DNA of 64,000 nucleotides from Asterias amurensis (lineage: Eukaryota > Echinodermata > Asteroidea > Forcipulatida > Asteriidae). The translations under genes were made by a program, and so were the position numbers. Position 1 is the first letter of the stretch, and each line of letters starts with the position of its first letter. This document shows positions 11,471 through 27,119 of the stretch, one piece after another. The stretch is from positions 23,446,001 through 23,510,000 of the forward strand of contig NC_092650.1 in the NCBI RefSeq assembly GCF_032118995.1. Reading direction: 5' to 3'. Below the pieces are notes generated by a model. It worked only from the letters and a program-made list of their open reading frames with translations. It ran no database searches and was not told the DNA's origin.

Positions 11471-12595
11471 TCATGAGCACATGTTTAGACCAACATATAT
11501 TCAAGCATGTGAAATTCAATGCACATCAAAACAACTGTCATTCTTCGAATGAGCGAAATGGTCATGTATATCCCCCCCCCCCCCAATTTTACCAAACATG
11601 GCTTCTAGTGCTCCTTATAGTGATAAGAAATACAAGTTCTTGTGTTCAGTAGATATTAATAGAGGCATTGACTGTGTCAATGGGCTTTATTCATGAGTCA
11701 GTCATATATTACATTGAAAGCGAGGTAAACAAATTTTGTTTAATGAAACTGAGGCTAGAATGCATTTCATTTAGATAGCCTTGCACAATTATTCAACAGA
11801 TCACAATTAAAAAATACATTGAGGGAGCATGTAGTGATATAATTTTTATTAAAAGAAGAAAGTACTATTTGAATGGCAAAGCAATTCACTTCTACCAGGG
11901 TAGGGGTGTCAATATGCTGATCAAGAGTACTTCTGTCATGAGAGAATTAAAACTAGCTTTATCAACCTACTGAAATCAATGTCAGTCGATATCTAAATGT
12001 TTTGCCATCATTTTTATTTTTTCATAAAGTCTTTAAATGAAAAAATAAGAGGCAATCATGATGTTGGTCATTGGATATTACATAGAATAATTTAGTGCGT
12101 CTGTGCACCACATACATCACAAGACCGGATTGTCAAGTAAATATTGAACATAATACAGGATAATACCTAGTCTGGCAAGACATCTTCTACAAGATGTGGA
12201 CATGGTGGACAAATGCACACAATACATAAAATCTACATAAAAACAAACAAAATAAACGAAGGTTATTAATATACAGTTGGCGACTCCATTTGGTGCTACA
12301 ATAATTTCTGAAATTCTATTCTTAGTGTTAAAAAATTTAACAATGCCATGTGTAAATGTAAAATGTAAAGTTAGGTTAGGACAACTTTTTCATAATTTGT
12401 TCAATGTTCAATTTGTGAATCAGCAATAGTGTTAACATGGTGGCACTAGGCCGTGGTTAAGGCACAGTCTCCCCAATATTAATAAAAGCAAGGGGAAAAA
12501 AGAAAGAAAAATGAAAGCCCAATTTAATCTCGAATAATAATTAATATAACTAGACATTAGGTGTTCAAACAAACACAAAGCTGTTCCGTGTTCTT
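11471..12595. other. AT-rich intergenic stretch, nothing recognised
   Basis: No ORF with family resemblance, no inverted repeat and no tandem array is visible. One poly-C run lies near 11571-11584. Confidence 0.5.
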
Positions 12596-12599
12596 TTGC

Positions 12600-13135
12600 T
12601 TTGATTATGTGTTAAAATTACCAAGGAGTCTATAACTGAAAAAAAGTTTGAAAAATACTTGTACAGTGTCTTGAGTTACGGTGCCACTTCATGGGGTCAC
12701 GGTAACCTAAGGCTAATCTCTAACGCCCAAGGAGTCTGTAACTGAAAAAAGTTAGAAAATCGGTTGTGTAGTTCTTGAGATATGGTGCCACTACTGGTTG
12801 ACCCGGAAGTAGAGGTCAACTTGGGGTCATGGATTTTCAAAGTTTAGTTTTAATGCCTTAGGAGGATAAAACTGAACAAAAAGGATTGAAAATCGGTTGT
12901 ATAGTACTTGGCGTATGGTCCCACTTCCGGTTCACCCGGACGTAGAGGCCAACATGGGATCACGGGTTTTCACAGTCAATATTAATGTCAAGGAGTCTGT
13001 AAGTGAAAACAAATTGAAAAACGGTTGAGTAGTTCTTGAGATATGGTCCCACTTTCGGTTGACCCGGAAGTAGAGGCCAAATTGAGGTCACGGTTTTTCC
13101 AAATTTTTCTCCTTTCCCCAAGGAGTCTTAAAACT
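12600..13135. repeat. Degenerate tandem repeat, unit about 110-130 bp
   Basis: About four to five diverged units, each opening with AAGGAGTCTGTAACTGAAAA and containing AGTTCTTGAGATATGG and GGTTGACCCGGAAGTAGAGG. Units start near 12620, 12729, 12860, 12990 and 13118. Non-coding. Confidence 0.75.
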
Positions 13136-13142
13136 ACAAACA

Positions 13143-13566
13143 GTCGACATTCTTAAAGAAGAATGTCGTCTTCCTGTGATAATTTATCTCGGAATGTCGA
13201 CATCCTAAAAGTAGGATGTCGTCTTCCTGTGATAATTTATCTCGGTATGTCGACATTCTCAAAGTAGGATGTCGTCTGTCGACATCCTCAAAGTAGGATG
13301 TCGTCTTGCTGTGATAATTTATCTCGGTATGTCGACATCCTAAACGTCAGTTGTCATCTCCCTGTGATAATTTATCTCGGGAAGTCGACATTCTAAAAGA
13401 AGAATGTCGTCTTCCTTTGATAATTTATCTCGGAATGTCGATATCCCAAAAGTAGGATGTCGTCTTGCTGTGATAATTTATCTCGGGAAGTCGACATCCT
13501 AAAATTAGGATGTCGTCTTCCTGTGATAATTTATCTCGGGAAGTCGACATCCCGAAAGTAGGATTT
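13143..13566. repeat. 53-bp tandem repeat, each unit with a hairpin
   Basis: GTCGAC-like unit starts fall at 13143, 13196, 13249, 13278 (a 29-bp short unit), 13331, 13384, 13437, 13490 and 13543. Each unit is a hairpin GACATCCT-loop-AGGATGTC followed by TGTGATAATTTATCTCGG. Two units instead carry GACATTCT with AGAATGTC, so both arms changed together. Confidence 0.92.
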
Positions 13567-13568
13567 TT

Positions 13569-14150
13569 ATGCCCCGCCGGCGAAGCCAGCCGAAGGGGCA
13601 TTATAGTGTTTGCCTTGTCCTTCCGTGTGTGTGTGGGCGGGTGTGTGTGTGTGTGTGTGTGTGGACATCATCCTTTTGTCCGAGCGATATCTCAAGAAGG
13701 ACTTGGCGTATCGACTCCAAACTTGGTTTGTGGATTGGTCATGGGATCCCCTAGAAGCCTATTGATTTTGGACCCCCTCAGATAAATATTAAGCTCGTTA
13801 TGGCTAAAACAAAAGAAATGTTGTCCGAGCGATATCTCAAGAAGGACTTGGCGTATCAACTCCAAACTTGGTTTGTGGATTGGTCATGGGATCCCCTAGA
13901 AGCCTATTGATTTTGGACCCCCTCAGATAAATATTAAGCTCGTTATGGCTAAAACAAAAGAAATGTTGTCCGAGCGATATCTAAAGAAGGACTTGGCGTA
14001 TCAACTCAAAACTTGGTTTGTGGATTGGTCATGGAATCCCCTAGACACCTATTGTTTTTGGACCCCCTCAAATATTAAGCTCATTTTGGCTAAAACCATA
14101 ACTAAAAAAGGACTTGGTTTAGCAACTCCTATCTCAGCGGGGCATTTGTG
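13569..14150. repeat. Three-unit 145-bp tandem repeat with GC-rich leader and GT run
   Basis: Opens with a GC-rich near-palindrome GCCCCGCCGGCGAAGCC, then a GT microsatellite (about 13624-13663), then units starting GTCCGAGCGATATCT at 13678, 13823 and 13968 (period 145). The first two units are almost identical and the third is diverged. The 91- and 99-residue ORFs across it show no family resemblance and are probably chance. Confidence 0.85.
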
Positions 14151-15805
14151 TTGTCAACACACCATTCTTGTTTTTTTTGAAATGATTTTACTTGTATACG
14201 TTTTGCGTAGCGAACTAGTATTACATTTCCAACAATATTTCTAATATTCATGGTCATAAACTACGTTAAACTAAAATAATGGACGAAACAAAATGTCCCA
14301 CGTAAAACTCCATAAGGTTTGGAACATAATGGTCTCGCAAGTTCAAATACGCGCGAGACTTGCTTAGTCTACACAGAAGGTAATAAATAATTTATTACAA
14401 GCAAATGCAATCGTACAATAATAGAAAACAAAAACTAACAAATCAATGCAAAACACATGTAGGGGATGGAGGGGCCCAGAAAAAGCAAACCTTAACGAGT
14501 ACGGACCCCCCCCCCCCTTTTTCTAACGAAGAAAGCAATGTAAGCAATTTTATTTAGTGGGTGTAATCTTATGTAGCGGCAAAACAATTCAAAATTACAG
14601 GAAGAACAAACACAAAAACAGTTAGCGTAAAATAAAACTTAACCATATATTTAAATGAAACAGATAAACAAAATACCCAACATCATAATAAAACATAAAA
14701 GGGAACACTAGTTGTGTGATAAAAATAAATACTAGAGAAAATGGGCTCCACAACTCTTGCTGGGGAAAAAACCATGTCGAAATATACCATTGTTATCCAT
14801 TAGAGACGTTTTGTAGTCACTTTGGTTGGGGAGCGAGGAATCTAGCAAAAACACACGAAAATCCCATGGCTGGGACATCAGTTTATACACCAGACAAATC
14901 TATTATATGGATATTCTTTTGAATATTTTATTTTGTGCATATGGTCCGTGATTCATGGTCCGTTGAATATAAGTGGGCGGTTGTGTATCGACAACAGACT
15001 TTTATCCTTTTGATCACCATCAGCCCCATGTATAATAAACTTCAACGGCTTACGATTGCACTTTTGGTATTGTCATTTTAAACTCCGGTTCCATTGTGTG
15101 CTGTCTGTTACCCTCCACACATAGATTTTCTTGTGAATAGTAGCTGTGTATGATTCATGGTTCGCTAATGCTTGATTTATTATCTAGAGGTAAATGCTTG
15201 AGGCCAGTAAGAATGTTGTGCACGTACACCATGTAGTTTTTGTTGGAAACCGTTTGCTAACAGCCATTTATGTTACCCTTTGAAATAAAATCAGAAAATG
15301 TATAAGTTTGCTTGTTGCATAACATTAAATTGAAGATGATGCCTGAATTGATTTTTACAATCAGAGTTGGACTCTAGACTGACGTGTTGGGCTCCTTGAA
15401 CACTCCAAGTGGTTCAATAGGTAGTACAATTCCAATACTTATTATGCTGATGTTCTCATGATGTCAGCATCAACAGGAAGTTCCGACAACTTTGTCCCCT
15501 TGTACAATTAAATATGCAAATATGGGTCACGTGGTTAATTATTACGATTTTTAACATTTTGGGGGGTCGGTGGTTTGATGTTTGATCTAGTACGATTTGA
15601 TTTCACAGAACTCTTAACCACCAAACTCATGATCACCATTTTCCGCTTACTGTGTTTTTCAAACATCATCGTGTCATGCATGCACACATTTTATGTTGGG
15701 AGAAAAAGAAAAGGCAACACTATCGATATAAAGATAAGAATCTAACTTAAATATTATAACAAAAATAAATATTTTTTTAGTTTTGGGGGATAAGCTGAAA
15801 TATTG
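14151..15805. other. Intergenic, no gene recognised
   Basis: AT-rich, with a poly-C run near 14507-14517. No convincing ORF, inverted repeat or RNA gene is visible. Confidence 0.5.
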
Positions 15806-15808
15806 ATA

Positions 15809-15885
15809 TCGCACGGAGGTTCGAACTCGCAGGTATCGGCGAAATAAGCGCGACTGATGACCACTAGGCTATAACGGCCAATACA
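15809..15885 (-). mobile_element. tRNA-derived SINE head (relic)
   Basis: On the minus strand the sequence has a Pol III A-box-like TAGCCTAGTGGTCA and a B-box-like GAGTTCGAACCTCC at tRNA-like spacing. The clover-leaf is poor and no SINE tail was recognised, so this is a tRNA pseudogene or SINE remnant rather than a functional tRNA. Confidence 0.55.
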
Positions 15886-16112
15886 CAATTTCGAGGGTTT
15901 ACATGTATGTATATCAACAGAGGGGATTATGATCCGGCGAAATAATTCTCGTTTCATGATTTTGCGAACATTGTCACTAAATATGAACTTCATCGCCTAT
16001 AACTATTAAGTAGGGTTGAAATGTAGTTTAAGATGCCTTTAGGGTTTTTTGACAGAGACTGCGCTGTGGTCCAGAACGTAGGTAGAAAAACAAGAAAAGG
16101 AGACTTGAGTAG

Positions 16113-16340
16113 GCTCCTCTCAAGAAGTCACAACGCATGATAGGTACATACTGAATTGCATTTACCATAGAGAATGTTTAACAATAACATGGAAGCGACT
16201 GCATCCAGTTATATTCAAATGCGTAGACTCATCTCAAGAAGTCACAACTCATGATAGGTACATACTGTATGGCATTTACCAAAGAGAATATTTGACATTA
16301 ACATGGAAGCGACTGTATCCAGTTATATTCAAATGAAGAT
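16113..16340. repeat. Two-copy tandem duplication, 114 bp
   Basis: Two adjacent copies containing CTCAAGAAGTCACAAC and GGAAGCGACTG are offset by 114 bp with about ten differences. Non-coding. Confidence 0.85.
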
Positions 16341-17094
16341 TACGTGGCTAATTAATTACATTTAGAGTAAAGCTTATGTTCTAAGCTTCAATTTGGTATA
16401 TGATTTCACTTTTTTGAAGTTATGGTCTAGGAGATTAGGTTTAAAGACAAAAACGTGTGCAATAGCTATGGGTTTTAGGCGGAAACAAAGAATAAGAAAA
16501 AAAAAAAATCTCGACAGAAACAATACCTGTTCCGACGGTAGGTAGGAACAGCTAATAATATAAAGTATTTAAATTTATTAACTCTCACGAACTCTACCGT
16601 CTGGGCAAAATACAGACCTCAGGCGCTAACTTTGAAATACAAACCATTTTTATTAAAAACAACATGGCCTCACGTTACTCCTGATCATAATCTCTGTTAT
16701 GTGTACTGTACCATAGCATGCATATAGAGCATGGTTTGTCTACATTCATGTACCTCCACGAATCCTCCATGCATAGAGCATGGAGGTATTACTCCCGAGT
16801 CCTAACGTTAGATTAGAACTTAGCATTTTAATTAGGTGTTCGGGCCACTGCCCGGAACACCTCTTATTCAAATAGAAACTTCTTGCCAACAGAAACAAGA
16901 CACTTCTTAGTAAATACACCATGTCTTTCAATGCCAAAAGGTTCTTCTAAGTTGGTCAACGTTCCCGTGCCCATCAGCCGATCCACGGTAATTTACTTAA
17001 GTGCTATGGCACCAAAGACCGATCATACACAGCGCCGCGTGTAGTATGCTATCCCATCATGCACAGAATGAAAGAACCCTTTAAGTTACGCAAA

Positions 17095-17445
17095 AAATAT
17101 TTGCGACTAGTCGCAGAATTATTCACGACGTCGTGGAAATATTCGCGACTAGTCTTGAAAGTATTCGCGACTAGTCGTGAAAATATTCGCGACTAGTCGC
17201 AGAAAAATTCACGACATCGTGAAAATATTCGCGACTAGTCGTGACAAAATTCGCGACTTGTCGTGAAAAAATTCACGACGTCGCAAAAATATTCGCGACT
17301 TGTCGTGAATAAATTCACGACGTCGCAAAAAATATTCACGACGTCGCAAAAATATTCACGACGTCGCAAAAATATTCACGACGTCGCAAAAAATATATTC
17401 ACGACTGGCGGTGTCCCTTTAGGGCCACCATACAAAACAGTACTG
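17095..17445. repeat. GTCGCGAATATTTTCACGA-type tandem array, copy 2 (inverted)
   Basis: Same composition as the array at 10.3-10.5 kb but reversed, ending GGTGTCCCTTTAGGGCCACC then ATACAAAAC. The right part contains a cleaner run of ATTCACGACGTCGCAAAA units. The small ORF at 17263-17448 is an artefact of the array. Confidence 0.8.
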
Positions 17446-17520
17446 TAGTGTAATGTTTGAAGAGTCGCCTGGTGCAGCTTCTAAGCGGTTGGACCGACGA
17501 CTTGTGTGTTTGGATTTTAA

Positions 17521-17884
17521 AAAGCCCCTGGACACGTCTGGTAACTGTCAAGGACCATTTTTCTCACTTGGTGTATCCTAATGCAAATAACAAACTTGTG
17601 ACAATGTGGGCTCAATTAGTCATCGAATTTGCAAAAGAATAATGAAAGAAAAAAGCTGTTTTGAATATCCTTTGTGACTTTGCTTTTGGATGCATAATAA
17701 AATGCTTCAGCTGAAGTCTTCATTTGAGTGAGAAATTACTTCTTTTTTTAAAAACTACGTTACTCAATAGAGGGAGCTGTTTCTCACAATGTTTCATACT
17801 ATCAACAGCTATCCAATGATGGTTCCCAGGTACATTTTAATGCTAACAATTACTTTGAGTAATCACCAAACGCGTCCATAGTGT
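17521..17884. mobile_element. TTAA MITE, diverged copy
   Basis: Flanked by TTAA at 17517-17520 and 17885-17888. The left end AAAGCCCCTGGACACGTCTGG and internal GAGGGAGCTGTTTCTCACAA identify it as a diverged member of the AGGCAGTGGACAC family. Confidence 0.75.
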
Positions 17885-18215
17885 CTTTAAACCTTTGTCT
17901 GGATTGTCCGAAGTTACAATAAACAACGTTATTTATATTTTGACATCAAGGTGAGTTCCGTTCAGTATTTTTTTTTTTCCATATTATTGTAATGGTACAA
18001 ATAGTGCCAATACTCTAGATTCCGTCCGCATTGAGCCCAATTCGTCACAATTATTGTCGGTTACAGCATGTATAGGTCTGTAATTAAACAGAAAAACACC
18101 GCAACAACAAGGACAGACGGACACATGGGGTGTACAAACAATAACATACCAAGAATGGCGCCATCGTTGAATTGACTTGCACTATTAATGTCATGAACCA
18201 TAGTTATAACGAATA

Positions 18216-18686
18216 TTGAGTAGTATTCGTGAAGTAGTTCGTAATGCCATGTACCATCTACATAACATCAGTAAAATTAAACAATATCTGACTTACTCGG
18301 TTACTGAACAGGTTATTACATCTCTAGTTATGTCCAGGGTTGATTATTGTAATGCTCTGCTGGCAAGTCTTCCTCAATCTACGATTGCCCCTCTACAACG
18401 TGTCCAAAATTGTGCAGCTAGAATTCTTATAGGTACTAGAAAATTTGATCATATTACCCCTGTTCTCATAAAAATGCACTGGCTTCCGGTAAAGTATCGT
18501 ATTATTTATAAAATTTGTCTGCTAGTTTTTAAATGTATGAACAGTCTAGCTCCAGGCTATCTTTGTGAACTATTGCTGACGGTTAACTCAACTTCACTTA
18601 GGACCACACGTTCATCCTCAGATAAAACCATTTTTTTGTGGTTAAAACTTGGGAGCATTTTTAATGTATTTGGCGCTATATAAATG
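18216..18686 (+). pseudogene. L2/CR1-like retrotransposon 3' end (RT C-terminus plus tail)
   Basis: An open frame encodes the C-terminal part of an L2/CR1-like ORF2: SRVDYCNALL, LQRVQNCAARIL, HITPVLIKMHWLPVKYRI and LAPGYLCELL. The normal sequence after TTRSS is deleted, and the frame runs into the 3' UTR with the terminal motif TTTGGCGCTATATAAATG followed by (TTA)n. Such elements characteristically end in a microsatellite tail, so this end probably seeded the array beside it. The 5' part is missing, as expected for an aborted insertion. It is a relic, not a host gene. Confidence 0.88.
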
Positions 18687-23003
<4,317 letters not shown>

Positions 23004-23048
23004 TTCTTTTGACAGCAAGTTGCATCGGGGAGTACAAGGGTAGACATT

Positions 23049-26000
23049 ATGGCAGCTTCTAAGCCAATGATGGGTTTGTTTGAAAACCGGGACCGCTACT
23101 TCAAGGCGTATGAGACTTTCCTTGTGTATTCTGCCAAGTACGAACATCAGGACACTTGGACCAAGACAGTGCTACTCGACAAGATCGTTCCTCATCTCCC
23201 AAACTTAAACCAAGACAATGAGCTCCGTATCTTAGGAGTAGGCAGTGGGTCTGGTAAGGCAGTGTTTCAAATCATTTGTAACAATAACAATCTTGATAAA
23301 AAAACAACAACATCTCGAAACCCAGATATAAATTTTAAACTGGACACGTTTTTTATTTTTTATTAGCATCCTCCATGAATTAATGCCCGTGAGTTCAATT
23401 GCACTAAAAACTTGAAATTAGTCAAACTTGGCCATCAACCTTCAAAATATTGATGTGGTGTACATGTATTATAAACTTTAATATAGAAGTCCCCTGACGA
23501 CGACTACACTGTAAGAAAAATTCCCATTATTGAGCAAAATTTACTTGTTGTGGTGTTCAAAAGGGAACATGGTCGTTTGGAGGGAAAAGGGAACATGGTC
23601 GTTTGGAGGGTAAAACGCTACGCATCAGAGGTTGCGTCGTAATTTACTCAATTTCTGTGTAAAGCGGCTACCCAACTATGCGTTAAATTTCTTACCCAAC
23701 TTTGTTGTGTCAAAATGTACCCAACAATCGACTACCCATCAGGAGTGCGTTTTGGCGACCCCAACCAGAAACATTGGTTATCGGTTTAGCGTTTTCCCGA
23801 GTTCGGTTGAGCGCGGTGACGATGCTGTTCAGACCAACCATTAACCGACTTGTTGAGTTGGTTGGGCTTTGGTTGGGGTCGCCAAAACGCACTCCAGTAG
23901 TTGAGCACCATAACCTTAAGTGTTGAGTAAAAGAAATAGTGCGTTTTGGCAGCAAACACGGCCGCTATTAAAAAAAAAACCAGCCTTGACAGTATAATTT
24001 TCGATTAATCTATGATGATCACAACCTAATAATCACCTTGCATAAAACAACCGGAGAGCTTGTGTACATTCAGGTGGTGAAAAACGAACACAGCATTCTT
24101 GTGAGCAGATTATTATGTAACAATCTCTTCTTAGAATCAAGCTAGTCGAAACGTTGAGACCAAAATAATTATAATAATAATAAATAGTAAATTCCCAGCC
24201 GTTTTTCTGCCTTCCGCATATTAAAGTAGGCCCTAGTAGTTAAATAACAGGACAGTTCTTTTCAGAATTGAGAAGTCCCCCGAATTCCGAAAATCTACTC
24301 CGTGGTGGTAGAATTTTACAAGACAAGTTCTCTCCCCAAAAAAAACATATTCTACCCGGCAAGTAGATATTATACACATGTTACCGCAAAACATTGATAC
24401 CTCACCATACAGTGCCTCAAAATCTATATCGAATACTTTACATCACACAAGGTGGTTCTCTTATCCTAACCAGTCCATCATTAATGTTTAATTTAAATGT
24501 AATAAAATTGCAAGAATTATAATGAAGTGTCCTTTTAATGACCCGCGCAATATATGCTTTTTTTGGGTAACTATTCACAGGGGAAGTGGAGTTTCCATTT
24601 TTGACCGCACTACTGAAGAAATACCCGATCATCACTAACCGTGTAGTTGAACCAGATGAAGATCAAATCATCAAGTACAAGGCATTGGTTCACACCAAGG
24701 GACACGAACTACAAGGTGTGAAGTTTGACTGGCGACAGCAAACCCTTGAACAATACAGAGATACTGACGGAGTTGGAACCAAGTTTCATTTCATCAGCGC
24801 TATTCACTCCCTGTACCACGTGGATGACATACACAGTTCCTTTATGTATCTGTACGATCTACTGGAACCTGGCGGCATATTGATTTCGATTCTCTTATCA
24901 GGTAAACGCACAAGAACGTGCGAGCGAATGGGGGAATTCTTTTGAGACAGCAGACCAGCCTACTATGTTGTGAAGAAATCAGCGGGTAAACGACCTACCC
25001 CTGTGGCCACTGAAGACTTAATTTATGTTTATGTCTATTTTAACTTAGGATTAACCTTAGGACTTAAAGGACGAGTTAAGTTCCGTTACCGCAGACGGCT
25101 TAGGACGAGTTACTCGTCCTATAATAGATGGACTGCAATAGACCTTTATTTTCTTGATTAAACAAACCACCTTGGTTGGCATGGACGGCCGAATGTTTGT
25201 AAAACACTCAATCGTATTTATAGAACCGGAGAAACCAACCGGAGAAACCAACTGAAGAGCCACGACTAGGAAAGATATCGCCGCCTGCATTGCAACCATA
25301 CAATAAAGTACCTCCCTTAATTTATTTGTTTTCAACAAAATCAACACAATGATTGAACATTTTTGTACATTGTAACCAACAGTAGCGATCTGTTTTTGAT
25401 TTGCATTCATGGCGTTGCAAAAGGAAGGTCTACACGCACGCGTCATCGGCCGCCATCTTTGATGCATAACAAGGGGAAATTGCACGCGTGTACGCGCTGC
25501 TGAGCGTGCACTTTTCCCTTGTTAATACTTCAAAGATGGCGGTCGTTGACGAGTATTGCAATCCATCTACTCGAGATAGCATTAATCCATAGAGTTATAT
25601 ATAAGAACTAGAGAGCGCACTTGCCTATATACGCGCCCCGGCATGCGCCCAGGCGGCCATTTTCTAAGTTGACAAAAAAACTGGCATCTCACAGCGTGTG
25701 TTTGTGCGGCCATTTTGTTAGTTGAACAAACAGCATCGCGTGAGCGTTCAATAAAAAAAAACCTCAAACGTCTATTTCATATTCAACGCGCGTGCAGAAT
25801 GACGCGCTTGTCATTTTGCGGCCCCGTGGCGTTTGTGCACGAAACATCACTCGTGCGCCCTCTAGTTCTTACATATAACTCTATGGATTAATCCTAGCAT
25901 TTCGTGAAATCGGCTGTAGGTTAACTTGTTGTGTATAAAGCCCCGTAACAATTTTTTCAAATACAAAAATCTAAGACTCGGTATGTATTGTTTTCTCTTT

Positions 26001-26362
26001 CAGACCTAAGTGGTGTGTGGAAGTTTTGGAGACGTACACCCGACTTGTGTAAGCGTGGTCTGCGTGACATTTGCTCACATGACATGCTTAGCTCGTTTGA
26101 TCGCCATGACATCACTTATGCCCTGAGTCAACACACTTCTGAATTGGAAATCACTAAATGCTTTGACGAGACATCCGAGGACGGGGATCTTTTGCTTGAT
26201 TTCTGTCTTCAAGTGAGTGAATTCAAGAAGACGGCATCAGCGACCAAGTATAAGGAGGTGATAGAGCATATGGCCAGCAGTGAGTGCTCTAAGAAAGACG
26301 GGAGTAAAATCCTCATGAGTAATGATTGGGAGGCAGTTATCGTTACGAAGCCGTCTAATTAA
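23049..26362 (+). CDS. HNMT: Histamine N-methyltransferase-like gene, copy 2 (3 coding exons)
   Basis: Model: join(23049..23253,24581..24901,26004..26362), 885 nt, 294 aa. Exon lengths (205, 321, 359) and phases are identical to copy 1, with no stop or frameshift. The SAM motif GVGSGSGE is kept, as are VVEP and C-terminal NDWEAVIV. His replaces histamine-contacting Gln143 of human HNMT here too. About 16 amino-acid changes separate the copies, e.g. RLFAN/GLFEN, VQTKG/VHTKG, LSRHTSEME/LSQHTSELE. Intron 1 is longer by roughly 0.7 kb (a block around 23330-24045 absent from copy 1), and intron 2 carries a 300-bp MITE absent from copy 1. The acceptor-like TTTTGACAG just upstream suggests a non-coding first exon beyond the microsatellite. 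Both copies look functional, so this is a recent tandem duplication with two enzymes retained. Confidence 0.9.
23557..23612. repeat. 26-bp tandem duplication in intron 1 of copy 2
   Basis: AAAAGGGAACATGGTCGTTT followed by GGAGGG occurs twice in direct succession, inside the intron block that has no counterpart in copy 1. Confidence 0.8.
23742..23895. mobile_element. 154-bp MITE, GTGCGTTTTGGCGACC family
   Basis: Terminal inverted repeats GGAGTGCGTTTTGGCGACC and GGTCGCCAAAACGCACTCC. A second copy in the opposite orientation is at 45048-45197. No clear target duplication and no coding capacity. It lies in the intron block specific to HNMT copy 2. Confidence 0.85.
25438..25554. repeat. Foldback in intron 2 of HNMT copy 2
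   Basis: Orthologous position and sequence to the foldback at 2428-2544. It has a small insertion/deletion difference at its left side. Confidence 0.7.
25587..25886. mobile_element. 300-bp MITE in intron 2 of HNMT copy 2
   Basis: Terminal inverted repeats of about 32 bp with two mismatches, starting CCATAGAGTTATAT. It is flanked by ATTAAT on both sides (25581-25586 and 25887-25892). Copy 1 of the gene has the uninterrupted site around 2571-2579, a true empty site. Superfamily not assigned; the target duplication could also be read as 8 bp (ATTAATCC). Confidence 0.9.
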
Positions 26363-27095
26363 AGGCCCTGTACACGTTTGCTAATTGTCAAAGACCAGTG
26401 TTCTCACTTGGTGTATCCCACCGTAAGTATAATATAACAAGCCTGTGGAAATTTGGGCTCAATTGGTCATCGACGTTGCGAGAATTATGAAAGAAAAAGT
26501 ACCCTTGTGGGACGAATTTGTGTGCTTTCAGATAGAAATCTATCTAGCTAGAAGTCTGAAAAATTACCTCTTTCTCAAAAACTACGTTACTTGGAGCCAG
26601 TGAACACTATTGGTAATTGTCAAAGACTAGCCTTCAGAGTTGGTATATCTCAACATATGCATAAAATAACAAACCTGTGAAAATTTGAGCTCAATCGGTC
26701 ATCGAACTTGCGAGATAATAATGAATAAAAGAAAAAACAGCCTTTCCTCATTAAGTTCTGTGCGTTTAGATGGTTGATTTTTGAGACCCCATGTTCTTAA
26801 CTTGAGGTCTCGAAATCAAATTCGTGGAAAATTACTTCTTTCTCGAAAACTATAGCACTTCAGAGGGGCCGTTTCTCACAATGTTATAAACCATCAACTT
26901 TTCCCCATTACTCGTCACCAAGAAAGGTTTTATGCTAATAAGTATTTTGAGTAACTACCAATAGTGTCCACTGCCTTTAAGAGGAAGTCGTTTCCCACAA
27001 TGTGTTATACTATCAACAGCTCTCCAACGCTCGTTACCAAGTCAGTTTTTAAATTGATATTTGTTTTGAACAATTACCAAACGTGTACCTTCCCT
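26363..27095. mobile_element. Nested TTAA MITEs downstream of HNMT copy 2
   Basis: Same nested arrangement as 3053-3781, outer TTAA at 26359-26362 and 27096-27099, inner element about 26595-26976. The inner left TTAA has mutated to TTGG. The stop codon of the gene again lies in the outer TTAA. The nested pair therefore existed before the gene duplicated. Confidence 0.88.
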
Positions 27096-27119
27096 TTAAA
27101 GGTACTGGCTAAAATATCT

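Noticed and set aside
11204..11552. Several ORFs of 64-79 residues
   Set aside because: They fall inside a MITE; similar reading frames recur in every copy of the family.
13143..13566. CRISPR array
   Set aside because: Regular 53-bp units look array-like, but the whole unit repeats with no unique spacers and the genome is eukaryotic.
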